Of a stretch of DNA of 23,397 nt, positions 15,540 to 22,383 are shown one piece after another (the stretch's first letter is position 1; each line of letters begins with the position of its first letter). Under the pieces are notes generated by a model. The model was not told where the DNA came from. It made no database searches and saw only the letters and a list, made by a program, of their open reading frames with translations. This DNA is from an uncultured Acetatifactor sp. Its GTDB lineage: Bacteria; Bacillota; Clostridia; Lachnospirales; Lachnospiraceae. Location of the stretch: positions 1 through 23,397 of the forward strand of contig CAJUTJ010000055.1 of assembly GCA_910589655.1 (NCBI GenBank), in the 5' to 3' direction. Made by a program: the position numbers and the translations under genes.

Positions 15540-15676
15540 TTCTGCGTTAGCAGAACCATTATACCATATCAGCAGGAAATCAAGCGCGAACGCAGTGCGC
15601 ATTTGATTTCACCTGATATGGTAACGAAAGAATCTTTCAGCGTGAAGCGCGGCAGACGCGCAGCGGCTGGATTCTT
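15540..15676. repeat. Consecutive hairpins H1-H3
   Basis: H1 is TTCTGC-GTTA-GCAGAA (15540-15555). H2 pairs TACCATATCAG (15562-15572) with CTGATATGGTA (15613-15623), and inside it GAAATCAA with TTGATTTC and GCGC with GCGC. H3 pairs AAGAATC (15628-15634) with GATTCTT (15670-15676), with CAGC/GCTG and GCGC/GCGC inside. Junctions carry ATTATACCATAT (15559) and ATTATGCCATAT (15683). Confidence 0.75.
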
Positions 15677-15708
15677 GAGTGTATTATGCCATATTTACTG
15701 CATGTTTC

Positions 15709-15824
15709 GGGCAGAGCCCCGGAAAACCTTTGGTTTTCCGGGTTCGCTTCGCTCGTCAAGTGGACGCATAGGCATCTGCTCGAGCGAGCTCGGCAGATGC
15801 CTATATGCCCACTTGACTCTGCCC
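15709..15824. repeat. Large nested palindrome H4/H5
   Basis: The outer stem GGGCAGAG (15709-15716) pairs with CTCTGCCC (15817-15824). Inside sits H4, CCCGGAAAACC-TTT-GGTTTTCCGGG (15718-15742). Also inside, H5 is a 25-bp stem with 3 mismatches (15755-15779 with 15793-15817) whose loop is itself self-complementary (CGAGC-GA-GCTCG). No ORF is supported. It could form a cruciform in DNA or a stable RNA structure. Confidence 0.82.
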
Positions 15825-16000
15825 TTTGCGGACATTATACCATTATCAAGCCATATTTGCCATATCACATTAAGAATAAGTTTGGGTTCCGGCGAATATC
15901 GTTAGAATGAAGCCGGAAGATATTCAGGTATAAATAAACTAATCGGAAAGAAATAATAAACTCTTTTTTCAACATCCCCCGATGACGAAATTTTCTATCT

Positions 16001-16049
16001 AAAAAAATATCGGAACCTTGCAGCAAAATATATCCCGCAAGGTTCCGAT
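16001..16049 (-). terminator. Intrinsic terminator of the MarR-ABC operon
   Basis: Perfect 13-bp stem ATCGGAACCTTGC (16009-16021) with GCAAGGTTCCGAT (16037-16049), loop 15 nt. On the minus strand it is followed by a run of seven T (16001-16007). It lies about 120 bp past the stop of the last ABC gene and ends the operon. Confidence 0.85.
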
Positions 16050-16169
16050 ACAATTCTTTGATTCCGTTTCCGGCTTTTTTCACAACAATACTCTTAAATC
16101 TGCTTATACCTGCTTACGCCGCTGTCCGGCCACCCCGGCTTCTTGCGACAGAACGGACCTCTCCCAGCC

Positions 16170-18104
16170 TCACTGTGCCATGGCGTTTCCCGTATACAGC
16201 TGGTAATATTTTCCCTTCTGCTCGATAAGCTGGTCATGAGTTCCTCTCTCGATAATGCGTCCCTGCTCCAGAACAATAATGCAGTCACTGTTTTTAACCG
16301 TGGAAAGCCTGTGGGCAATGACAAAATTGGTTCTGCCCTTCATCAGTGCATCCATGCCTTGCTGCACCAGTTTTTCCGTTCTGGTATCAATAGAACTGGT
16401 CGCCTCATCCAGTATCAGTACCGGAGGGTCGGCGATGGCGGCCCGGGCAATGGCGAGAAGCTGTCTCTGCCCCTGACTTAAATTTGCCCCGTCACCGTGA
16501 AGCATGGTATTGTACCCGTCGGGAAGGCGTCGGATAAAGCCGTCCGCATTGGCAAGCATGGCCGCCCTCACCACTTCTTCATCGGTTGCGTCCAATTTAC
16601 CGTATCGGATATTTTCCATAACCGTCCCCGTGAACAAATGAGTATCCTGTAACACGATCCCCAGAGAACGTCTCAGGTCATCCATCTTGATCTTATTCAC
16701 ATTAATGCCGTCGTAACGGATTTTACCGTCTTGAATACTGTAGAATCGGTTAATCAGGTTTGTAATGGTAGTCTTGCCCGCACCGGTTGCGCCTACAAAG
16801 GCAATCTTCTGTCCCGGCTTGGCATAAAGCTCAATATCATGGAGAATCATCTTCTCGTCATTATATCCGAAATCCACATGGTCAAAAACCACATCTCCCT
16901 GAAGCTCCTGATAGGTGGTGGTATTGTCGGCCTTGTGATAATGCTTCCATGCCCAGAGCCCGGTTCTCTCCTTGCTCTCCACCAGTTCTCCCAGATTGTT
17001 TCTTCTGGCATTTACCAGCTCCACATATCCCTCGTCCAACTCCGGCGTCTCGTCCATCAGCTTGAAAATACGATCCGCACCGGCCAGAGCCATAATAATA
17101 CTGTTGAACTGCATGCTGATCTGGTTAATGGGCATACTGAAAGATCTGTTTAAGGTCAAAAAGCTTGCCAGCGCCCCAAGAGTCAGCCCCGATACACCTG
17201 TTATCGCCAGAATGCCTCCCGATACCGCACAGATTACATAGCTCAAATTGCCCAGCTGGGCATTTACGGGTCCCATGATATTGGCAAACTTGTTCGCCCT
17301 GTAAGCGCTGTCGCACAGCTGGTCATTCAGCTCGTTAAACTGTGCAAGGCTCTCTTTCTCATGGCAGAACACCTTTACCACCTTCTGTCCGGTCATGGTC
17401 TCCTCGATACAGCCGTTTAATTTACCCAAATCTCTCTGCTGAGCCAAAAAGAAGCGGCTGCTCTGGGAACCGATTTTCTTCGCCGCCATAATCATCACCG
17501 CCACCATAAGAAGCGTAATCAATGTCAGCGGGATATCCAACACCATCATGGATACCAGCGTACTGACAACGGTAATCCCGCTGTTGAGAAACTGAGGGAT
17601 ACTCTGGCTGATCATCTGGCGCATGGTGTCAATATCGTTGGTGTACATGGACATAATATCCCCATGTGCATGGGTGTCAAAATATTTGATGGGAAGCGCT
17701 TCCATCTTCCCGAACATATCGTCACGAAGGCTTTTCATGGTTCCTTGGGTAATATAAATCATCAATCTTGACTGGGTAAAGGAAGCGATGACTCCCAGCC
17801 CGTAAAAACACGCCACTCTGGCAATAGCGCCTGCCAGAGGCCCAAAATCCGGATTCTGATTCCCCAGCATGGGGATAATATAATCGTCAATCAGTGTACC
17901 TATGAACAATGTCCCCTGCAAGGTACTCAGAACCGTTGTAAAAATACAGATTACAACAATAACCCATTGCACTGCATAATCCTTAAATGTATAAGCAAGC
18001 ATTCTCTTTAAAAGCTTGCCGGGATTCTCTATTTTAGGTCTCGGGCCCCGCATTCCGCGATGGCCGGGTCCCTGATTTACTTTTGGCTTTCTCTCTTCTG
18101 CCAT
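16170..18104 (-). CDS. ABC exporter half-transporter 2, consensus ATPase, 644 residues
   Basis: A six-helix type IV exporter domain (about 40-345) is fused to an ATPase domain: Walker A GATGAGKT (438-445), signature LSQGQ (542-546), Walker B LILDEATSS with catalytic Glu567, and switch His598 (IAHRLST). Walker B and His are intact, but the signature has Gln where LSGGQ has Gly. This fits the subunit that donates the poor signature to the degenerate site of a heterodimer. A charged linker of about 50 residues (351-400) separates the two domains. The start is ATG 18104 with AGGAGG 9 nt upstream; a GTG at 18221 would give a basic extension without a good site. It lies 143 bp after ABC1 in the MarR operon. 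Multidrug or peptide export is likely; the substrate is unknown. Confidence 0.9.
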   Translation of the reverse strand: MAEERKPKVNQGPGHRGMRGPRPKIENPGKLLKRMLAYTFKDYAVQWVIVVICIFTTVLSTLQGTLFIGTLIDDYIIPMLGNQNPDFGPLAGAIARVACFYGLGVIASFTQSRLMIYITQGTMKSLRDDMFGKMEALPIKYFDTHAHGDIMSMYTNDIDTMRQMISQSIPQFLNSGITVVSTLVSMMVLDIPLTLITLLMVAVMIMAAKKIGSQSSRFFLAQQRDLGKLNGCIEETMTGQKVVKVFCHEKESLAQFNELNDQLCDSAYRANKFANIMGPVNAQLGNLSYVICAVSGGILAITGVSGLTLGALASFLTLNRSFSMPINQISMQFNSIIMALAGADRIFKLMDETPELDEGYVELVNARRNNLGELVESKERTGLWAWKHYHKADNTTTYQELQGDVVFDHVDFGYNDEKMILHDIELYAKPGQKIAFVGATGAGKTTITNLINRFYSIQDGKIRYDGINVNKIKMDDLRRSLGIVLQDTHLFTGTVMENIRYGKLDATDEEVVRAAMLANADGFIRRLPDGYNTMLHGDGANLSQGQRQLLAIARAAIADPPVLILDEATSSIDTRTEKLVQQGMDALMKGRTNFVIAHRLSTVKNSDCIIVLEQGRIIERGTHDQLIEQKGKYYQLYTGNAMAQ

Positions 18105-18247
18105 GCCCGTATACCTCCTATTCTTATTCCGGTTCCGTCTCTTCACTTCCGCCCCCGATTCACGAGGAGTAATTTTCAGCTGTAAATTATCACCTGATAA
18201 TTCTCCCTTGCGCCTTGGCACATGAGGCTTCCGTTCCGAGGCCGTTC

Positions 18248-19987
18248 TTATTTTTCGTCAAAGTCGCCGCTTCCTCCGGTCTGGGATTCATAGACGTCGC
18301 GGTAAATTTCATTTTCTGCCAGCAGTTCTTCGTGGGTTCCGAATCCGTTAATCTGTCCCTCGTTCATGACAATAATTCTGTCGGCATGTTCCACACTGGA
18401 AACACGCTGAGCGATAATCAGCTTTGTGGTTCCGGGAATTTCTTCCGCAAAGGCTTTCCTGATTTTAGCGTCCGTTGCCGTGTCCACCGCACTGGTGGAA
18501 TCGTCCAGAATCAGAATGCGGGGCTTTTTCAAAAGCGCCCTTGCGATACAGAGCCGCTGTTTCTGCCCGCCGGATACATTTGTGCCGCCTTGTTCAATGT
18601 AAGTATTGTATCCCTCCGGCATTTTCCGTATGAATTCATCGGCGCAGGCAAGCTCACAGGCGTGTTTACATTCCTCCTCCGTGGCTTCCTTGTCGCCCCA
18701 GCGCAGATTTTCCAAAATAGTTCCGGAAAACAACACATTATTTTGGAGCACTACCGCCACTTGATTTCGAAGTGACTCCATATGATAACGGCGGACATCC
18801 ACACCGCCTACCAGAAGCCGCCCTTCCGTCACGTCATAAAGCCTGCTGATCAGATTCACCAGACTGGACTTGGCGCTTCCGGTGCCGCCTATGATTCCGA
18901 TAGTCTCTCCCGGTTTGATATCCAGATTAATATTTTTCAATACGGGATCACCGGCGCCTTTTTTATAACTGAAGGATACGTTTTCAAATTGTATGCTTCC
19001 GTCCTTCACCTCATAGACAGGTTCCTCCGGATCAGCCAGATCCGGTTTCTCGGTTAACACCTCACAGATACGTCTGACGCTGGCGGCGGACATGGTCATC
19101 ATGACAAAGATCATGGACAGCATCATCAGGTTCATCAAAATATTCATACAATACGTCAGAAGGCTCATCAGCTGCCCCGTGGTCAGCTCCTCCTGAACTA
19201 CCATATGGGCGCCCAGCCAGCTGATCAGGATAATACATGCATAGACGGTAAAATTCATGACAGGTGCGTTCCAAGCCACGATACCCTCCGCCTTGCAGAA
19301 GATTTTATAAATATTTTCACTGGCCTTCTTGAATTTCTTGTTTTCATAATCCTCACGGACATATGCTTTCACCACGCGGATGGCGGACACATTCTCCTGA
19401 ACGCTCTCGTTCAAGTCGTCATACTTAGGAAATGCCTGTGTAAAATATTTCATGGCCTTCGATACGATAATTGCAAGAATGCATCCCAGAATAAGCACTG
19501 CCACCAAATACACGCTGGCCAGCCTTGGGCTGATGTAAAAGGACATGCACATGGCTATAATTAAGCTAAAAGGCGCACGCATCGCCATCCTCAGGATCAT
19601 CTGATAAGCATTCTGTATATTGGTCACATCGGTGGTCAGTCTGGTTACCAGACCGGAAGTGCTGAATTTATCAATATTGGCAAAGCTAAAGGTCTGGATG
19701 TTATCGTACATGGCTTTTCTCAGGTTTCTGGCAAACCCGGTGGATGCCTTGGCGCCGAACACCCCTCCGCCGATTCCGAAAGACAGGCTCAGCAAAGCCG
19801 TTAAAATCATCAGCCCTCCCACCAAATAAATGTGCCTCATATCCCCTTTGTTTACGCCGTCATCAATAATGGACGCCATCAACAGCGGAATAATCATTTC
19901 CATGACAACTTCCGCTATCATAAAAACAGGGGTCACAAGGGAAGCCTTTTTAAACTCCTTAATCTGTGCTCCAAGTGTCTTTAACAT
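18248..19987 (-). CDS. ABC exporter half-transporter 1, degenerate ATPase, 579 residues
   Basis: Six membrane helices (about 15-305) precede an ATPase domain: Walker A GGTGSAKS (367-374), signature VSGGQ (471-475), Walker B ILILDDSTS with Asp496 in place of the catalytic Glu, and Gln527 in place of the switch His (IAQRVSS). Loss of both Glu and His is typical of the subunit that forms the non-hydrolysing site of heterodimeric exporters such as TM287/288 and BmrCD. ATG 19987 is preferred because AAGGAAG lies 7 nt upstream; the longer GTG start at 19993 overlaps that site. It follows marR by 61 bp and precedes ABC2. The pair almost certainly works as a heterodimer exporting drugs or other amphipathic compounds. 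Confidence 0.9.
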   Translation of the reverse strand: MLKTLGAQIKEFKKASLVTPVFMIAEVVMEMIIPLLMASIIDDGVNKGDMRHIYLVGGLMILTALLSLSFGIGGGVFGAKASTGFARNLRKAMYDNIQTFSFANIDKFSTSGLVTRLTTDVTNIQNAYQMILRMAMRAPFSLIIAMCMSFYISPRLASVYLVAVLILGCILAIIVSKAMKYFTQAFPKYDDLNESVQENVSAIRVVKAYVREDYENKKFKKASENIYKIFCKAEGIVAWNAPVMNFTVYACIILISWLGAHMVVQEELTTGQLMSLLTYCMNILMNLMMLSMIFVMMTMSAASVRRICEVLTEKPDLADPEEPVYEVKDGSIQFENVSFSYKKGAGDPVLKNINLDIKPGETIGIIGGTGSAKSSLVNLISRLYDVTEGRLLVGGVDVRRYHMESLRNQVAVVLQNNVLFSGTILENLRWGDKEATEEECKHACELACADEFIRKMPEGYNTYIEQGGTNVSGGQKQRLCIARALLKKPRILILDDSTSAVDTATDAKIRKAFAEEIPGTTKLIIAQRVSSVEHADRIIVMNEGQINGFGTHEELLAENEIYRDVYESQTGGSGDFDEK

Positions 19988-20048
19988 AAACACACTTCCT
20001 TTCTATTGCAATATATTTATGGCAACGGATCTGACAGCCTGACGGTTC

Positions 20049-20534
20049 TTAATCTCTCTTTTCATTGACCTGCCGGCCGCATTCCGATTCCATCTGCTCT
20101 AAATTGCTTAACATCTTCCCCAGCAGCCTGTAGAACTGGGAGACCTCCGTCTCCGTCATTCCCTGAAGCATTCTCTCATCCATCAACCGCATTTGCTCTT
20201 CCACCTTGGCATGTTGTTCATAGGCCGGTTCCGTCATCACGATCCGTTTTAATCTGGCATCTTTATCCTGACTCTTCCTAACAATCAATCCGTTTTTCTC
20301 CATCACCTGAAGGGTATTGGTGGCGGTAGCTCTGGAAATGCGGAATTCCTTCTCGATATCTCTCTGGTACACCGGATGCTCCGAATGATGGTATAAATAC
20401 CCAAGGATGCCTCCCTGAAGCTGCGACTGAGGCCCGTTGTCGTCTCTGGGAAGGCTTTTGTGGATTACCGCCTTAATCTGGTTATGAATCATACGCAGCA
20501 TAAACGCAATTGACTTTTTCTTCTCACTTTCCAT
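20049..20534 (-). CDS. MarR-family transcriptional regulator, 161 residues
   Basis: The winged helix-turn-helix spans roughly residues 50-105: VYQRDIEKEFRISRATATNT (helices 2 and 3), LQVMEKNGLIVRK, then the wing KDARLKRIVMT. Flanking helices would form the MarR dimer interface, and length is normal. ATG 20534 follows GGGGGGA at good distance. It is the first gene of the operon with two ABC half-transporters, and its promoter holds two GTTAG...CTAAC palindromes. It most likely represses the operon until a toxic ligand, probably an export substrate, binds. This autoregulatory arrangement is well known for MarR/ABC efflux loci. The ligand cannot be inferred from sequence. Confidence 0.92.
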   Translation of the reverse strand: MESEKKKSIAFMLRMIHNQIKAVIHKSLPRDDNGPQSQLQGGILGYLYHHSEHPVYQRDIEKEFRISRATATNTLQVMEKNGLIVRKSQDKDARLKRIVMTEPAYEQHAKVEEQMRLMDERMLQGMTETEVSQFYRLLGKMLSNLEQMESECGRQVNEKRD

Positions 20535-20573
20535 ATGTATCCCCCCGTTGAATGTTCATACAGAAAATATAAT

Positions 20574-20634
20574 GTTAGCCCGCTAACTTTTTTGTTAGCA
20601 CACTAACATTATCGCAGAAAAAATAATTTGTCAA
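20574..20634 (-). promoter_or_regulatory. Promoter and two MarR operators of the efflux operon
   Basis: GTTAGC-CC-GCTAAC (20574-20587) is a perfect palindrome, and GTTAGCACACTAAC (20594-20607) matches it with 5-bp arms. Their centres are 20 bp apart, two helical turns, so dimers would sit on the same face. On the minus strand TTGACA (20629-20634) is followed by GATAAT (spacer 15) or TAATGT (spacer 17). The upstream operator abuts or overlaps the -10, and the other lies in the transcribed leader. Confidence 0.8.
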
Positions 20635-20718
20635 GTGCTAAGTTTATTTTTCTTCAATAAATCTTTTGGTCAAGTTATCAAAAATCTGCTATAATAAACG
20701 GCCAATTATCCCTATATA

Positions 20719-21030
20719 TCAAAGTAGTGACATCTTCAGATATTCTTCTGCATCTTCTAAATTGTGTGTATAAACATAGGGTGCAAAACGAACAATGCAG
20801 AAATATGTTATGCTGCAGCAAGCAATTAACAAAAAGGCTGTACTCGGAAAAAACGCTGTTACCCAATTCCATAACATAAGCAGATAGAAGAACCTTATGG
20901 CAGTCGCTCTCCAGAATCATCCGGTTCATGACATCATACAGACATCCAAGCCCCGTGGATGTCTGGGGATTTGTCCCTTTCCTGCCGGATGTCCCGAATT
21001 CTTCCAGAGTTTCCTTTGCAGCAGGGATAG
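20719..21030 (-). pseudogene. Degenerate coding remnant, possibly PLP-aminotransferase-like end
   Basis: Two open stretches on the minus strand lie in different frames. One (about 21030-20870) reads IPAAKETLEEFGTSGRKG, then TGLGCLYDVMNRMILESDCH. The other (about 20806-20719) reads VRFAPYVYTHNLEDAEEYLK and ends at a TGA. The second resembles the C-terminal end of aminotransferase class V-type enzymes, where a short strand and helix close the small domain. The shift of frame and lack of a start imply a decayed gene. The family assignment rests on a short stretch and is weak. Confidence 0.35.
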
Positions 21031-21076
21031 AAAAAAAGGAACCTTTTACAATTTTAAATGTAAAAGATACCTTAAA

Positions 21077-21181
21077 TTAATGCTCATGTACGTTAAAGAA
21101 GCAAGCAGCCGAAAACAAGAGATAGATCGCCAGCACCACACTATTCCGAACCAAAGAAGCCAAAGACCGAAAGACAAGCAT
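21077..21181 (-). pseudogene. Possible truncated AgrD-like autoinducer peptide, 34 residues
   Basis: ATG 21181 opens a 34-codon frame: a short basic amphipathic start (MLVFRSLASLVRN), a hydrophobic stretch (SVVLAIYLLFSA) and the end ACFFNVHEH. AgrD precursors of cyclic-thiolactone pheromones have an amphipathic leader, a Cys starting a five-residue ring, and an acidic tail. Listeria AgrD has ACFMFVYEP at the same place. Here the tail stops right after HEH, so the acidic, Pro-containing segment needed by AgrB is missing. No ribosome site precedes the ATG, which lies inside a 16-bp inverted repeat. No agrB is visible. It may be a relic or coincidence. Confidence 0.3.
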
Positions 21182-21219
21182 TGTGGAAAAATCTAAACTT
21201 TTGGATTTTTCCACAATGC
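21178..21219. repeat. Perfect 16-bp inverted repeat
   Basis: GCATTGTGGAAAAATC (21178-21193) and GATTTTTCCACAATGC (21204-21219) around a 10-nt loop. No T run follows on either strand, so it is not a standard terminator. It may be the trace of an inversion or an insertion end. Confidence 0.75.
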
Positions 21220-21257
21220 CGACTACTACGGAATCCCTCTCATTCTTTATTCCATAA

Positions 21258-21323
21258 AACCTATTGTAGTTAATTTGTGGGTACAATGCTATATTAACAA
21301 TAGGTTATAAAAAATTGTAGTTA
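21258..21323. promoter_or_regulatory. Candidate operator region upstream of the XRE gene
   Basis: AACCTATTGT (21258-21267) and ACAATAGGTT (21297-21306) form a perfect inverted repeat 30 bp apart. ATTGTAGTTA occurs twice in direct orientation (21263-21272 and 21314-21323). These repeats lie 70-130 bp before the regulator's start and could be its own binding sites. A promoter is probable here, but no single -35/-10 pair stands out. Confidence 0.4.
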
Positions 21324-21390
21324 TTGTTAACCGCTTATACATGGAAATCAGAATTTAAAAATCGTACAATACGAGGAGGAGGAAAATATT

Positions 21391-22383
21391 ATGGAGCGAT
21401 TACCTGTTGGAAAAATTATACAAGGATTACGCAAAGCAAAGGGTATTACACAAGAAGAGTTAGCGGAAGTATTGGGCGTTTCAAGCGCAGCAATTTCTAA
21501 ATGGGAAAATGGACAAATGTATCCAGATATTACACTGTTCCCCGTGATTGCCAGATATTTTAATATTTCCATTGATTGTCTGTTTGGATTTTCAAATGAT
21601 TTGTCGGAAGAAGAATATCTAAAAAACAGGCAGGAATGTATAAAGTTATTTGCAAGTGGGAAGTGCCTTAATGGAATTGAACGGATTAAAAGGCTGGTTT
21701 ATTTATATCCAACAAATGATAGGATAAAGATTGATTTGCTAAAAAATGTACTTCCATATCTAGCTTTAGAAAAAGATTCCGAAATTCGTGAAAATTTAAT
21801 CCGTCAGATGATTTTGATATGTCAGAGATGTATAGATGATAGCGTTCAATCACAAAAACATTTCTTGCTTGCACATTTGTTTATTATGATTAAAAAATAC
21901 GAAGATGCGTCTGCCTGCCTTGTTGATGAAAATGAATTTATGGCAATAGACATGAAGAATAGCCTAATACTAAGAGAAAATAATGCAAATGCCATTGACA
22001 TAATAGATTCAACAATAAATATGTTAGGAATACAGTTGATATATGAATTGCGTAATAAGGTATCATATTGGATAAAAAACGACTTGACATACACAAAAGA
22101 TATTTTAGAAAAGCAATGCACTCTTATAACAGTATTAGGGCTAAGCCGCAATTTATATTTTATGGTTTATATGAACATGGCATATGTTTATTGTCTAAGC
22201 AGTCAAAAAAATGCAGCTTTAGAATTAATACAAAAATTTATCACATTGTATAAGGAAAATCCCATAAAAGATAGTATGCTTATCAATGTTTTTGTGTCAG
22301 GGTTTTCAAGCCAGCCGTTTGATATAATAAGAAATACGTCTGCATTTATTGAATTAAATCAAATATTGGAGGAATATTTATGA
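21391..22383 (+). CDS. XRE-family regulator with long C-terminal helical domain, 330 residues
   Basis: Residues 8-62 are a Cro/CI-type helix-turn-helix: IIQGLRKAKGITQEELAEVL then GVSSAAISKWENGQMYPD, followed by the stretch LFPVIARYFNISIDCLFG usual in this family. The remaining 260 residues are helical and contain TPR-like segments, which in related regulators sense a peptide or small ligand. ATG 21391 has AGGAGGAGG just upstream. The gene is strikingly AT-rich compared with the 20 kb before it. Its stop overlaps the start of an ABC exporter gene in an ATGA junction, so the two are translationally coupled, and the regulator probably controls that exporter. The signal is unknown. Confidence 0.88.
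   Translation: MERLPVGKIIQGLRKAKGITQEELAEVLGVSSAAISKWENGQMYPDITLFPVIARYFNISIDCLFGFSNDLSEEEYLKNRQECIKLFASGKCLNGIERIKRLVYLYPTNDRIKIDLLKNVLPYLALEKDSEIRENLIRQMILICQRCIDDSVQSQKHFLLAHLFIMIKKYEDASACLVDENEFMAIDMKNSLILRENNANAIDIIDSTINMLGIQLIYELRNKVSYWIKNDLTYTKDILEKQCTLITVLGLSRNLYFMVYMNMAYVYCLSSQKNAALELIQKFITLYKENPIKDSMLINVFVSGFSSQPFDIIRNTSAFIELNQILEEYL

Noticed and set aside
15471..15910. Plus-strand frames of 144 and 74 codons in the hairpin cluster
   Set aside because: They follow the palindromes rather than protein-like composition, and no ribosome site is present.
18105..18221. N-terminal extension of ABC2 starting at GTG 18221
   Set aside because: The strong AGGAGG before ATG 18104 decides the start; the extension is basic and unlike an exporter N-terminus.
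20678..20929. 83-codon minus-strand frame as an intact gene
   Set aside because: No ribosome site. Its 3' half is out of frame with the more protein-like VRFAPYVYTHN segment, so I treat the stretch as a remnant.
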